Assembly (NCBI GenBank): GCA_900319355.1
Contig: ONOC01000024.1
Location: 1-50,678 of the forward strand
Source: an uncultured Eubacteriales bacterium
GTDB taxonomy: Bacteria; Bacillota; Clostridia; Lachnospirales; Lachnospiraceae
Length of the DNA stretch: 50,678 nucleotides
Reading direction: 5' to 3'
Shown here piece by piece: positions 31,895 to 39,896 of the stretch. Position 1 is the first letter of the stretch; each line of letters begins with the position of its first letter. Below the pieces are notes generated by a model. It saw only the letters and a program-made list of their open reading frames with translations. It was not told the DNA's origin and did no database searches. The position numbers and the translations under genes are program-made.

Positions 31895-32419
31895 ATGGAT
31901 ATGGGAAGAAATTCTAAATTCAAGGACGGCATCCGCATCGCAGCTGCGGTCTATCTGATTTATCTGGCAGTGGAAATCATTCAGGACGGACTGATCGGCG
32001 GACAGATGCAGGGAAAAATGAGGATCGTCGGCATCATTGCCGTGATCGGTTTCATTGCCTTCGGCGTTGTGGTTTCCATCTGGTCAGTGAAGGACCTGAT
32101 GAAGATGGACGAAGAAGAAAAAACAGAGCAGGCAGAGCAGGCGTCCGGAGAGGCAGAACCGGGAGATACAGCGCCCGGAGAGGCGAAACCGCAGGATACA
32201 GAATCCGGTGACGGGAAATCCGCAGCGGCCGGATCCGGAGATGAGAAATCCGGCGGGGCGGAATCCGGAGAAGAAGGATCCAAAGAGCGGGAATCTGCAC
32301 AGGAACCGCAGAATAAAACGGAAGCACCGCAGAAAAAGAGCGCTGCCGGCACGGATTCACCGAAAAGCATCTATGAGCGCGCCATGATGCATACCGGCAG
32401 TGAAGAGGATAAATCGTAA
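31895..32419 (+). CDS. Small membrane protein with acidic low-complexity tail
   Basis: A 174-residue protein with two membrane helices (about residues 14-29 and 42-62, IVGIIAVIGFIAFGVVVSIW) followed by a roughly 100-residue Glu/Gly/Ser/Ala-rich tail of degenerate short repeats (SGEAEPGD, PGEAKPQD, SGDGKSAA, SGDEKSGG). A short conserved-looking end SPKSIYERAMMHTG follows. ATG 31895 is used, with AGGAGA 11 bases upstream; ATG 31901 is possible. I do not recognise a family. It lies behind the esterase and is closed by a terminator, so it may belong to the same transcript. Confidence 0.65.
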   Translation: MDMGRNSKFKDGIRIAAAVYLIYLAVEIIQDGLIGGQMQGKMRIVGIIAVIGFIAFGVVVSIWSVKDLMKMDEEEKTEQAEQASGEAEPGDTAPGEAKPQDTESGDGKSAAAGSGDEKSGGAESGEEGSKERESAQEPQNKTEAPQKKSAAGTDSPKSIYERAMMHTGSEEDKS

Positions 32420-32446
32420 CAAAAAATTAATAATTTTGTCCGGGGT

Positions 32447-32490
32447 ACAAGATGTGGATGCCTGCGGGAAAAACAGGCCTCACATCTTGT
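32447..32490 (+). terminator. Terminator after the acidic-tail membrane protein
   Basis: ACAAGATGTG (32447-32456) pairs with CACATCTTGT (32481-32490), with an inner GCCTG/CAGGC pairing (32460-32464 with 32474-32478). The following T run is short (TTTG), so strength is uncertain. Confidence 0.65.
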
Positions 32491-32553
32491 TTGAAAACAG
32501 ATTTACAGACGCTGAAATGCCGGATTTTTCAGAATTGTGCGAACAATAATCAA

Positions 32554-32581
32554 TTGCAAAAGCCGGAACGGCTGATATAAT
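32554..32581 (+). promoter_or_regulatory. Promoter of the recombinase gene
   Basis: TTGCAA (32554-32559), 16-nt spacer, TATAAT (32576-32581) with TGA before the -10 (extended -10). Confidence 0.65.
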
Positions 32582-32652
32582 GAAGAGCAGTATTAAATCG
32601 TTTTTGAAGGGTGAATTGCTTTTATAATCCATGGTAAAGGCAGTTGTTATTC

Positions 32653-33495
32653 ATGATGATAAATGCAATTCAGCAGTTTATTTCGTACCTGCACAATGAC
32701 AGAGGTACATCGTACAACACGGAGGTTTCCTACGAAAGAGATCTGAAGCAGATGGCTGAGTATCTCTCTGACGCAGGAGTGGAGAATCCTGAGGATGTGA
32801 CGGAGACGAACCTGAATTCCTACATCCTTTATCTGGAAAGACAGGATAAGTCGGCGGCGACGATTTCAAGAAGCATCGCTTCCATCCGGTCCTTCTATCA
32901 TTACCTGCTGCGGAAGCATCTGGTGACAGATGATCCGACAGAACATCTGAAATCTCCGAAGGTGACAAAAAAAACACCGGAAATCCTGACAGCTGATGAA
33001 GCTGCGAGACTTCTGGCACAGCCGGACAGACGGACAGACAAGGGCGTGCGCGACCGTGCGATGCTCCAGCTTCTGTACACGACGGGCTTACGGGTAAGTG
33101 AACTGATTCACATGACGACGGGGGATGTGAATCTGGAAATGGGGTACATTACCTGTACGGACCGGGGCAGAAAGCGGGTGATTCCCATCGACCGCGGCAC
33201 CAGGATCATTCTGGACGAATATATGAGTTCAACGAGACAGCGCATGCTGAAAGGAAACGACAGCGATGCGCTGTTCACAAACTGTTCCGGAAAGCCGATG
33301 AGCCGTCAGGGATTCTGGAAGGTCATCAAATATTATGCGGCGGAAGCGGGCATTCAGAAGGACATTACACCGCATACGCTGCGGCATTCCTTTGCTGCAC
33401 ATCAGCTGGAGAAAGGGACGGATGTTCACGATCTCCAGGTGATACTGGGTCATGCGGATCTGACAACAACGCAGATGTATGCCAGAATGATGTAA
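32653..33495 (+). CDS. XerD-like tyrosine recombinase with a very short C-terminus
   Basis: A 280-residue site-specific recombinase with the SAM-like N-terminal core-binding domain (to about 100) and the catalytic domain. All catalytic residues are visible: R147 (TGLRVSEL), K174 (GRKRVIP), H241 and R244 (HTLRHSF), H267 (LGHADLTTTQ) and the nucleophile Y276. In chromosomal XerD proteins 15-20 residues follow the tyrosine and contact the partner recombinase; here only four follow. The start is taken at ATG 32653 (ATG 32656 is also possible). It resembles XerD for chromosome dimer resolution, but no dif site or mobile element was seen nearby. Confidence 0.85.
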   Translation: MMINAIQQFISYLHNDRGTSYNTEVSYERDLKQMAEYLSDAGVENPEDVTETNLNSYILYLERQDKSAATISRSIASIRSFYHYLLRKHLVTDDPTEHLKSPKVTKKTPEILTADEAARLLAQPDRRTDKGVRDRAMLQLLYTTGLRVSELIHMTTGDVNLEMGYITCTDRGRKRVIPIDRGTRIILDEYMSSTRQRMLKGNDSDALFTNCSGKPMSRQGFWKVIKYYAAEAGIQKDITPHTLRHSFAAHQLEKGTDVHDLQVILGHADLTTTQMYARMM

Positions 33496-33530
33496 GACGG
33501 TGAGGAAAATGCCGGCCGTACGTACCGGTA

Positions 33531-33572
33531 TGCTGTGACCGGCATGGGAATCCTGTCTGCTGTGACCGGCAT
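33531..33572. repeat. Short direct repeat downstream of the recombinase gene
   Basis: TGCTGTGACCGGCAT occurs at 33531-33545 and 33558-33572, a period of 27 bases. A third, partial GACCGGCAT-like copy is not present. No gene is coded in 33496-33752 beyond this, the terminator and the promoter. Confidence 0.7.
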
Positions 33573-33632
33573 CAGGATGATGCTGATCCGATGGCGCAAT
33601 CCGGCTGAAAGAAAATGACAGAAAACGGAAAG

Positions 33633-33656
33633 GCTCTGAGGCATCGCACTCAGAGC
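33633..33656 (+). terminator. Intrinsic terminator before the Rrf2 regulator
   Basis: GCTCTGAG (33633-33640) pairs with CTCAGAGC (33649-33656), followed by six Ts. Confidence 0.88.
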
Positions 33657-33678
33657 TTTTTTATGCTCTCGAAAAACG

Positions 33679-33707
33679 TTGCAGAATTCGTCAGAAATAG
33701 GTAACAT
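33679..33707 (+). promoter_or_regulatory. Promoter of the Rrf2/IscR-desulfurase group
   Basis: TTGCAG (33679-33684), 17-nt spacer, TAACAT (33702-33707). The leader starts with a 7-bp hairpin, TGCCCGG (33714-33720) with CCGGGCA (33731-33737), just at the predicted transcript start. The regulator may control itself here, as IscR does, but no operator consensus was verified. Confidence 0.6.
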
Positions 33708-33752
33708 CAGAGTTGCCCGGGCGGAATCGTCCGGGCAGGGAGCAGAACAGGT

Positions 33753-34220
33753 ATGAAATTATCGACAAGAGGAAGATACGGACTGCGGGCTCTGATCGAT
33801 ATTGCCGCGCATCAGGATGAGGGTGCGGTATCCGTGCAGAGCATCGCACGGCGGCAGGCAATTTCCGAAGGGTATCTGGAGCAGCTGATACGTCTGATGA
33901 AAAAGGGCGGCCTGGTCGTCAGTGTCCGCGGTGCCGGCGGAGGATACAGAATCGCACGGCCGGCGGAAGAAATTTCGGTCGGAGATATTCTGCGATGTCT
34001 GGAAGGAAGTCTGGAGGCCGTGGAGTGTCCGGCACTGGATGGCAGCGACTGCAGCGCGGCTGACGAATGCGTCACCAAGTTTGTATGGGACAGAATCAAC
34101 CGTGCCATTGCAGAAGCTGTGGATTCCGTCATGCTTTCCGAGCTTGTGGAGGAAAGCAGAAAGCTGAAGGTGTCGCCGGAGGCAGAAATCATCAGAAAGG
34201 AGCAGAGCATCCGCCCGTGA
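33753..34220 (+). CDS. Rrf2-family transcriptional regulator, IscR-like
   Basis: A 155-residue winged-helix regulator. MKLSTRGRYGLRALIDIA is the family N-terminus, and residues about 28-68 form the helix-turn-helix and wing (ISEGYLEQLIRLMKKGGLV, GAGGGYRIARP). Three cysteines, C92, C100 and C106, sit where IscR carries its iron-sulfur ligands, although the spacing differs slightly. It lies directly upstream of a cysteine desulfurase, the usual target and source of its cluster. It probably senses Fe-S status and represses the downstream genes. Name kept general because CymR-type relatives share the fold. Confidence 0.88.
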   Translation: MKLSTRGRYGLRALIDIAAHQDEGAVSVQSIARRQAISEGYLEQLIRLMKKGGLVVSVRGAGGGYRIARPAEEISVGDILRCLEGSLEAVECPALDGSDCSAADECVTKFVWDRINRAIAEAVDSVMLSELVEESRKLKVSPEAEIIRKEQSIRP

Positions 34221-34285
34221 TCATGCGGCGGCCGTAAAGACCGGGATACCGCGGATTTTCCGCCAGATGCGTGACTGATATTACT

Positions 34286-36097
34286 ATGCTGATATACCTT
34301 GATAATGCTGCAACAACAAAAATGGCACCGGAAGTCCGTGAAGCCATGCTTCCCTGGCTGACCGAAAAGTTCGGCAATCCGTCGGCAATCACGAGACCCG
34401 GAGAAGACGCAAAGGATGCGGTGGCGAAAAGCCGCAGACAGACGGCGGCACTGATCGGTGCCGAACCGGAGGAAATCTATTTTACATCCGGCGGAACGGA
34501 GTCGGACAACTGGGCGCTGACGGCTGTTTTTGACAGGATGTGCAGAAAAGGGCGTCATATCATTACGACGGCCATTGAGCATCCGGCGATCCTCAGGACC
34601 TGTGAATATCTGGCGCAGACGAGAGGGGCGAAGATCACAGTTCTTCCGGTAGACAAATACGGTTATGTACGGCCGGAGGACGTGGAAGCTGCCATAACGG
34701 ATCAGACGATTCTGATCAGTGTCATGACGGCCAACAATGAGATCGGTACCATTGAGCCGGTCCGGGAGATTGGAAAAATCGCCCACAGCCATGGCATTCT
34801 GATGCACACCGATGCCGTTCAGGCATTCGGCCAGATTCCTGTCAGCGTGAAGGAACTGAATGTGGATCTGCTCAGCGCCAGCGGCCATAAGCTGAACGGA
34901 CCTCAGGGTACGGGAATCCTTTATATCAGGAAGGGATTAAAGCTCGGCGCACTGATTCACGGAGGCGCGCAGGAACGTAACCGGCGTGCCGGAACGGAAA
35001 ATGTTCCCGGTATCGTCGGACTCGGGGCGGCGGCGGAAAGAGCCGCCAGACGTCTTCCTGAAAAAATCAGAAAAGAGACGGAACGCCGGGATTATCTGAT
35101 CCGGAGAATCAGGGAGGAAATCTCCCACGTTCATCTGAACGGTCCGGACCCGTGCCGGGACGATGATTTTTCCGGAAAGGAAAAATCAGACCCGGAAGAG
35201 AATAAGGCGGCTCAGGAAGAACTCACCCGGGAGGACAGAGATCTGCTGACCTTTACCCGGGAGGAGAGGGAATATTTTCACTTTCCCGAAGAGAACGGGG
35301 CACAGCCGGAGGAGGAAGACTTTGCGGAAGAATTCCGCGATGATTTCTTCAGTAAAAAAGCACCGGAGGCGTCGGATGACGATTTCAGGAAGAGCTGCCG
35401 TGAATCTTTCCGTCAGGAACAGAAAGACGTTCCGTCCTGGGAAAAGCATTTCCTGTCCGGCGTAAATAAAAAAGAAGAAAAAACAGCCGCCGCGGGGGTC
35501 TCAAGAGCCGAATCGTACACCAGAGCCATGTGGGGACTGGACGACGGCAGCGGACCGGATCGCTCTGATGCGGGAAATCACATGACAGAATGGCGTTCCG
35601 GAGCTGCAGGAAAGGCAGAAGACACGCGCACCGGCGCGGGCGGATGGACCGGCGGGACGGCAGAACCCCGGAAAAACGGAGCCGTCACGGATGGAAACCC
35701 GGCCGGACGGCAGCCTCAGGAAACAGAATCAGCGCAGCCTCAGCAGGCCGCAGAAAAGAATCAGCCGCCGAGACTTCCGAATAATGTCAATTTCAGTTTT
35801 GAATTCACGGAAGGGGAATCCCTGGTGATCATGCTTGATATGAAGGGCATCGCCGCGTCTTCGGGCTCCGCGTGTTCTTCAGGGTCACTGAGCCCTTCTC
35901 ATGTGCTGAAGGCTGTCGGTCTGTCCGATGATCTGGCGCAGGGCGCGGTGAGATTCACCCTTTCGGAGGATACCACGGAAGAAGAACTGGACAGGACCGT
36001 GGACGTGCTGAAAACATCCGTGGAACGGCTGCGCGGTATCTCCACCAATTTCGACGCATACCTGCAGGGCATCCGTCCGTCGGAGACCGGATCATAA
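34286..36097 (+). CDS. Cysteine desulfurase (NifS/IscS class) with a large acidic insertion
   Basis: A 603-residue PLP enzyme that takes sulfur from cysteine for tRNA thiolation or Fe-S clusters; normal length is about 380-400. The first part is standard: IYLDNAATTK start, H99 in AIEHPAIL, K202 in SASGHKLNGPQG (PLP lysine) and HGGAQERNRRAGTENVPG. After HLNGPDP the fold is interrupted by about 206 acidic, Gly/Ser/Gln-rich residues (about 290-495). It then resumes with RLPNNVNFSF and the catalytic C530 in SSGSACSSGSL. ATG 34286 fits the family start, while GTG 34271 is also possible; neither has a clear ribosome site. mnmA follows without an iscU gene between. Activity is expected because every catalytic residue remains. 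Confidence 0.9.
   Translation: MLIYLDNAATTKMAPEVREAMLPWLTEKFGNPSAITRPGEDAKDAVAKSRRQTAALIGAEPEEIYFTSGGTESDNWALTAVFDRMCRKGRHIITTAIEHPAILRTCEYLAQTRGAKITVLPVDKYGYVRPEDVEAAITDQTILISVMTANNEIGTIEPVREIGKIAHSHGILMHTDAVQAFGQIPVSVKELNVDLLSASGHKLNGPQGTGILYIRKGLKLGALIHGGAQERNRRAGTENVPGIVGLGAAAERAARRLPEKIRKETERRDYLIRRIREEISHVHLNGPDPCRDDDFSGKEKSDPEENKAAQEELTREDRDLLTFTREEREYFHFPEENGAQPEEEDFAEEFRDDFFSKKAPEASDDDFRKSCRESFRQEQKDVPSWEKHFLSGVNKKEEKTAAAGVSRAESYTRAMWGLDDGSGPDRSDAGNHMTEWRSGAAGKAEDTRTGAGGWTGGTAEPRKNGAVTDGNPAGRQPQETESAQPQQAAEKNQPPRLPNNVNFSFEFTEGESLVIMLDMKGIAASSGSACSSGSLSPSHVLKAVGLSDDLAQGAVRFTLSEDTTEEELDRTVDVLKTSVERLRGISTNFDAYLQGIRPSETGS
35153..35770 (+). other. Insertion segment inside the cysteine desulfurase
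   Basis: This in-frame stretch codes the extra ~206 residues. It is rich in Asp/Glu and in Arg/Lys near the start, with near-repeats LTREDRD / FTREERE and DDDFSGKEK / DDDFRKSCRES. It turns Gly/Thr/Gln-rich toward the end. Two cysteines (in DPCRDDD and KSCRES) are the only ones. It has no recognisable domain and no flanking repeats. Confidence 0.85.
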
Positions 36098-36108
36098 CCT
36101 TCGGAAAT

Positions 36109-36144
36109 ACAGAAAGTGATACAGAAAGTGATACAGAAAGAGAT
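36109..36144. repeat. Three 12-bp tandem repeats before mnmA
   Basis: ACAGAAAGTGAT at 36109-36120 and 36121-36132, with a variant ACAGAAAGAGAT at 36133-36144. The block ends 6 bases before the mnmA ATG and supplies its purine-rich upstream sequence. Confidence 0.85.
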
Positions 36145-36150
36145 TCTGAA

Positions 36151-37236
36151 ATGAGTGATAAGAAAACGGCAGTAGTCGGCATGTCGGGCGGTGTGGATTC
36201 ATCGGTCGCAGCATATCTGCTCAAACAGCAGGGGTACGAGGTGATCGGCGTGACCATGCAGATCTGGCAGGAGAAGGACGGCGTCACGGCGGAAAGGGAA
36301 GGCGGCTGCTGCGGCATATCCGCTGTAGACGACGCGCGCCGCGTGGCGGAAGTCATCGGTATTCCCTATTATGTGATGAATTTCCGTGACATTTTCAGGG
36401 AAAAGGTCATGGATTACTTTTCTGCCGAATATCTGAAAGGGCGGACGCCGAATCCCTGCATTGCCTGCAACCGGTACGTCAAGTGGGAGGCGCTTCTCAG
36501 AAAGAGCATCGCCATCGGAGCCGACATGATCGCAACCGGGCACTATGCCAGGATCAGAAAACTGGAGAACGGGAGGCTCGCGATTGCGGGCTCTGCTACG
36601 GAGGCAAAGGATCAGACATACGCACTGTACGGTCTGACGCAGGAACAGCTCGCCCATACCATTCTCCCGATCGGAGACTATGACAAGCCCACCGTCAGAA
36701 AAATCGCCGAAGAAGCCGGACTCCCCGTGGCACATAAGCACGACAGTCAGGAAATCTGCTTTATCCCGGATGACGACTATGCGTCCTTCGTAGAAAAAGA
36801 TACCGGCGTTCATCTGCCGGAGGGAAATTTCGTCACAAAGGACGGCAGAATCCTCGGCCGGCACAGGGGCATCATCCACTATACCGTCGGACAGCGGAGA
36901 GGACTCGGGCTGCCGATGGGAGAACGGGTCTTTGTGACACAGATCCGACCGGAGACAAACGAGGTTGTCATCGGAGGCGCGGAGGATGTCTGCACAGACA
37001 CCGTCCGTGCGGATCATCTGACCTTCATGGGCATTCCGGATCTGCCCTTCGGCCATCCGGAGCGCTTCATCGGAAAAATCCGTTATAATCACCGCGGTGC
37101 GGCCTGTACGGCGGAAAGAACCGGGGACGATGAAATAACCTGTGTGTTCGACAGTCCGGTCAGGGCGCCCGCGCCGGGTCAGGCACTCGTGCTTTACCGG
37201 GACGGATGGGTAGCCGGCGGAGGTATTATAAAGTGA
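36151..37236 (+). CDS. mnmA: tRNA-specific 2-thiouridylase MnmA
   Basis: A 361-residue enzyme that activates U34 of tRNA-Glu, -Gln and -Lys with ATP and inserts sulfur. The PP-loop motif is SGGVDSS (residues 12-18 region). The two sulfur-transfer cysteines are C103 (NPCIACNR) and C203 (QEICFIPD). The C-terminal beta-barrel is complete, so length is normal. The ribosome site is weak (AAAGAGA) and built from the tandem repeat upstream. It follows the desulfurase by 53 bases, a context that implies direct sulfur supply from it to MnmA. A tRNA-Glu (TTC) substrate gene lies at 28115. Confidence 0.95.
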   Translation: MSDKKTAVVGMSGGVDSSVAAYLLKQQGYEVIGVTMQIWQEKDGVTAEREGGCCGISAVDDARRVAEVIGIPYYVMNFRDIFREKVMDYFSAEYLKGRTPNPCIACNRYVKWEALLRKSIAIGADMIATGHYARIRKLENGRLAIAGSATEAKDQTYALYGLTQEQLAHTILPIGDYDKPTVRKIAEEAGLPVAHKHDSQEICFIPDDDYASFVEKDTGVHLPEGNFVTKDGRILGRHRGIIHYTVGQRRGLGLPMGERVFVTQIRPETNEVVIGGAEDVCTDTVRADHLTFMGIPDLPFGHPERFIGKIRYNHRGAACTAERTGDDEITCVFDSPVRAPAPGQALVLYRDGWVAGGGIIK

Positions 37237-37284
37237 CAGGGTGAGAACAGTAACCTTCTTTCGACAAACGCTTCAATTTATGAC

Positions 37285-37313
37285 TTGAATTCATGAACGT
37301 AATTCTGTATTAT
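37285..37313 (+). promoter_or_regulatory. Promoter of gap
   Basis: TTGAAT (37285-37290), 17-nt spacer, TATTAT (37308-37313). A short inverted repeat follows in the leader: GTAGTT (37322-37327) with AACTAC (37348-37353). The A/T-rich leader leads to AGGAGG at 37367. Confidence 0.7.
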
Positions 37314-37381
37314 AACTAGTGGTAGTTGTTAAACTTTAAACACAATAAACTACACATATATTTTTTAGGAGGATCTAGATT

Positions 37382-38389
37382 ATGGCAGTAAGAGTTGCGA
37401 TTAACGGTTTTGGCCGTATCGGCCGTCTGGCATTCCGTCAGATGTTCCAGGCAGATGGATATGAAGTAGTGGCGATCAACGATCTGACCAGCCCGGAGAT
37501 GCTTGCATACCTTCTGAAGTATGATACCACTCATGGCAGATACAACGGAACCGTTGAAGCAGGTGAGGATTCCATCACCGTTAACGGCAAGAAGATCACC
37601 ATCTACAAAGAGAAAGATGCTGCAAACCTTCCTTGGAAGGAACTCGACATCGACGTTGTTCTTGAGTGCACCGGATTCTACACCTCCAAGGAGAAATCCA
37701 TGGCACACATCAACGCAGGTGCTAAGCATGTTGTTATTTCCGCACCGGCCGGCAAGGATCTGAAGACCATCGTTTACAATGTAAACCACAAGACCCTTAC
37801 TGCTGATGATCAGATCATCTCCGCAGCTTCCTGCACAACCAACTGCCTTGCTCCGATGGCTAAGGCTCTGAATGACCTCGCTCCGATCGAATCCGGTTTC
37901 ATGACCACTGTTCATGCATACACCGGTGATCAGATGATCCTTGACGGACCGCAGAGAAAGGGCAACCTTCGTCGTTCAAGAGCAGCTGCTCAGAACATCA
38001 CACCGGCTTCTTCAGGTGCTGCCAAGGCAATCGGCCTTGTTATTCCGGAACTGGACGGCAAGCTGAACGGCGCTGCACAGCGTGTTCCTACCGCTACAGG
38101 TTCTACCACCATCCTTGACGCTGTTGTTGATGCCAAGGTTACCGTTGATGATGTCAATGCACAGATGAAGAAAGAAGAGACCGAGTCCTTCGAGTACAAC
38201 ACCGATGAGATCGTTTCTTCCGATATCATCAACAGCACCGCAGGTTCTATCTTCGATGCTACTCAGACCAAGGTTCTGCCGATGGGCGACAAGACCCTCG
38301 TTCAGGTTGTTTCCTGGTATGATAACGAGAACTCCTATACCACTCAGATGGTTCGTACCATCAAGTATTTCGGTTCTCTGATCAAGTAA
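37382..38389 (+). CDS. gap: Glyceraldehyde-3-phosphate dehydrogenase
   Basis: A 335-residue NAD-dependent glycolytic enzyme. [11 protein letters not shown] forms the NAD-binding start, and the catalytic cysteine is C151 in [12 protein letters not shown]. Later segments [14 protein letters not shown] and [11 protein letters not shown] are standard. It has its own strong promoter and AGGAGG site. Codon use changes noticeably from the upstream genes (more CGT, GTT, CTT and ACC), as expected for a highly expressed gene. It is followed by pgk, tpiA and ppdK. Confidence 0.97.
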   Translation: MAVRVAINGFGRIGRLAFRQMFQADGYEVVAINDLTSPEMLAYLLKYDTTHGRYNGTVEAGEDSITVNGKKITIYKEKDAANLPWKELDIDVVLECTGFYTSKEKSMAHINAGAKHVVISAPAGKDLKTIVYNVNHKTLTADDQIISAASCTTNCLAPMAKALNDLAPIESGFMTTVHAYTGDQMILDGPQRKGNLRRSRAAAQNITPASSGAAKAIGLVIPELDGKLNGAAQRVPTATGSTTILDAVVDAKVTVDDVNAQMKKEETESFEYNTDEIVSSDIINSTAGSIFDATQTKVLPMGDKTLVQVVSWYDNENSYTTQMVRTIKYFGSLIK

Positions 38390-38427
38390 TCTGACCTGCA
38401 GAGGTTAAATCCAACACTGAACCAATG

Positions 38428-38459
38428 GAGGGGTCCGGTCCGCTTGGACCGGATCCCTC
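38428..38459 (+). terminator. Hairpin between gap and pgk (possible attenuating terminator)
   Basis: A 14-bp stem with one G-T pair (38428-38441 with 38446-38459) and a 4-nt loop. Only TTCT follows, so it is more likely an mRNA-processing or stability element or a weak terminator, letting gap be expressed above pgk. Confidence 0.7.
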
Positions 38460-38600
38460 TTCTGATGCGGAGATTTTTCCGTATTCCCTGCTGCGCCACA
38501 TAAGGCACGGCGGGCAGTATTCCCTTACAAACATAAGGCTTCCGGCGGACGGAGCGGAACGGCTGCCCCGCGGACCGGAAATCCGGAAAAGGAGATAAAC

Positions 38601-39815
38601 ATGGCAGGATTAAACAAGAAAACAGTTGACGATATCAATGTGAAAGGCAGGAGAGTTCTCTGCCGCTGCGATTTTAACGTTCCGATGAAGGACGGCCGGA
38701 TCACCGACGAGAACCGTCTCGTTGCAGCGCTTCCGACCATCAGAAAACTGGTTGCTGACGGCGGAAAAGTAATCCTCTGCTCCCATCTCGGCAAAGTAAA
38801 GACCGAAGAAGACAAGAAGACCAAATCTCTGGCACCGGTAGCAAAGCGTCTGTCCGAGCTGCTCGGCCAGGAAGTAAAGTTCGTTCCGAGCCCGGTTGTT
38901 GTTGACGACACCGTACGTGCAGCTGTTGATCAGATGAAGGACGGCGACATCATCCTTCTTGAGAATACCCGTTTCCGTCCGGAAGAGACAAAGAACGGCG
39001 AGGCATTCTCAAAGGATCTCGCTTCCATTGCCGACGTATTTGTTAACGACGCTTTCGGTACAGCACATCGCGCACACTGCTCCAATGTCGGTGTCACGAA
39101 GTACGTTGATACCTGCGTTGTCGGCTATCTGATGCAGAAAGAGATCAGATTCCTCGGCAATGCCGTTGAAAACCCGGTTCGTCCGTTTGTTGCCATCCTC
39201 GGCGGTGCCAAGGTTGCAGATAAGCTGAATGTGATCAACAACCTTCTCGAGAAGTGCGATACGCTGATCATCGGCGGCGGCATGGCTTACACTTTCCTGA
39301 AGGCAAAGGGCTATGAAATCGGAAAGTCTCTTCTCGACGAGTCCAAGATCGATTACTGCAAAGAGATGATGGACAAGGCAGAGAAGCTCGGCAAGCAGCT
39401 CCTTCTTCCGGTTGACACCGTTGTTATCCCTGAGTTCCCGGATCCGATCGATGCTCCGGTTGACACAAAGGTAGTTGACGCAGACAAGATCCCGGCTGAT
39501 ATGGAAGGTGCTGATATCGGACCGAAGACCATCGCGCTGTACAGCGATGCTGTAAAGAATGCGAAGACGGTTGTATGGAACGGACCGATGGGCGTATTTG
39601 AGAACCCGATCCTCGCAGCAGGTACGAAGGCTGTAGCAGCCGCACTGGCTGAGACGGATGCAACCACCATCATTGGCGGCGGCGATTCTGCAGCAGCAGT
39701 TAACCAGCTCGGATACGGCGACAAGATGACCCATATCTCCACCGGCGGCGGCGCTTCTCTTGAGTTCCTTGAGGGCAAGGAGCTTCCCGGCGTTGCAGCA
39801 GCAAACGACAGATAA
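38601..39815 (+). CDS. pgk: Phosphoglycerate kinase
   Basis: A 404-residue glycolytic kinase making ATP from 1,3-bisphosphoglycerate. The N-terminal [23 protein letters not shown] substrate site, SHLGK, and the C-terminal nucleotide-binding GGGDSAAA and [15 protein letters not shown] segments are present. AAAAGGAG precedes the ATG. Length is slightly above the usual 390-395 and otherwise normal. A roughly 210-base spacer with the hairpin separates it from gap. Confidence 0.97.
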   Translation: MAGLNKKTVDDINVKGRRVLCRCDFNVPMKDGRITDENRLVAALPTIRKLVADGGKVILCSHLGKVKTEEDKKTKSLAPVAKRLSELLGQEVKFVPSPVVVDDTVRAAVDQMKDGDIILLENTRFRPEETKNGEAFSKDLASIADVFVNDAFGTAHRAHCSNVGVTKYVDTCVVGYLMQKEIRFLGNAVENPVRPFVAILGGAKVADKLNVINNLLEKCDTLIIGGGMAYTFLKAKGYEIGKSLLDESKIDYCKEMMDKAEKLGKQLLLPVDTVVIPEFPDPIDAPVDTKVVDADKIPADMEGADIGPKTIALYSDAVKNAKTVVWNGPMGVFENPILAAGTKAVAAALAETDATTIIGGGDSAAAVNQLGYGDKMTHISTGGGASLEFLEGKELPGVAAANDR

Positions 39816-39841
39816 TGTTCGATTTTTCCTGTAAGGAAAGC

Positions 39842-39864
39842 GCAGCGCGCAGAAAGCGCGCTGC
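39842..39864 (+). other. GC-rich hairpin between pgk and tpiA
   Basis: GCAGCGCGC (39842-39850) pairs with GCGCGCTGC (39856-39864) around a 5-nt loop, with no T run. It probably stabilises or marks processing of the polycistronic mRNA. Confidence 0.65.
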
Positions 39865-39896
39865 AGGTTACAGATCATAAAAAGGAGAAGTGTATT

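Noticed and set aside
33531-33572. CRISPR-like repeat
   Set aside because: Only two 15-base copies with a 12-base spacer and no cas genes.
34271-34285. GTG 34271 as the cysteine desulfurase start
   Set aside because: It gives five extra residues without a ribosome site; the family N-terminus begins at ATG 34286. It is kept only as an alternative.
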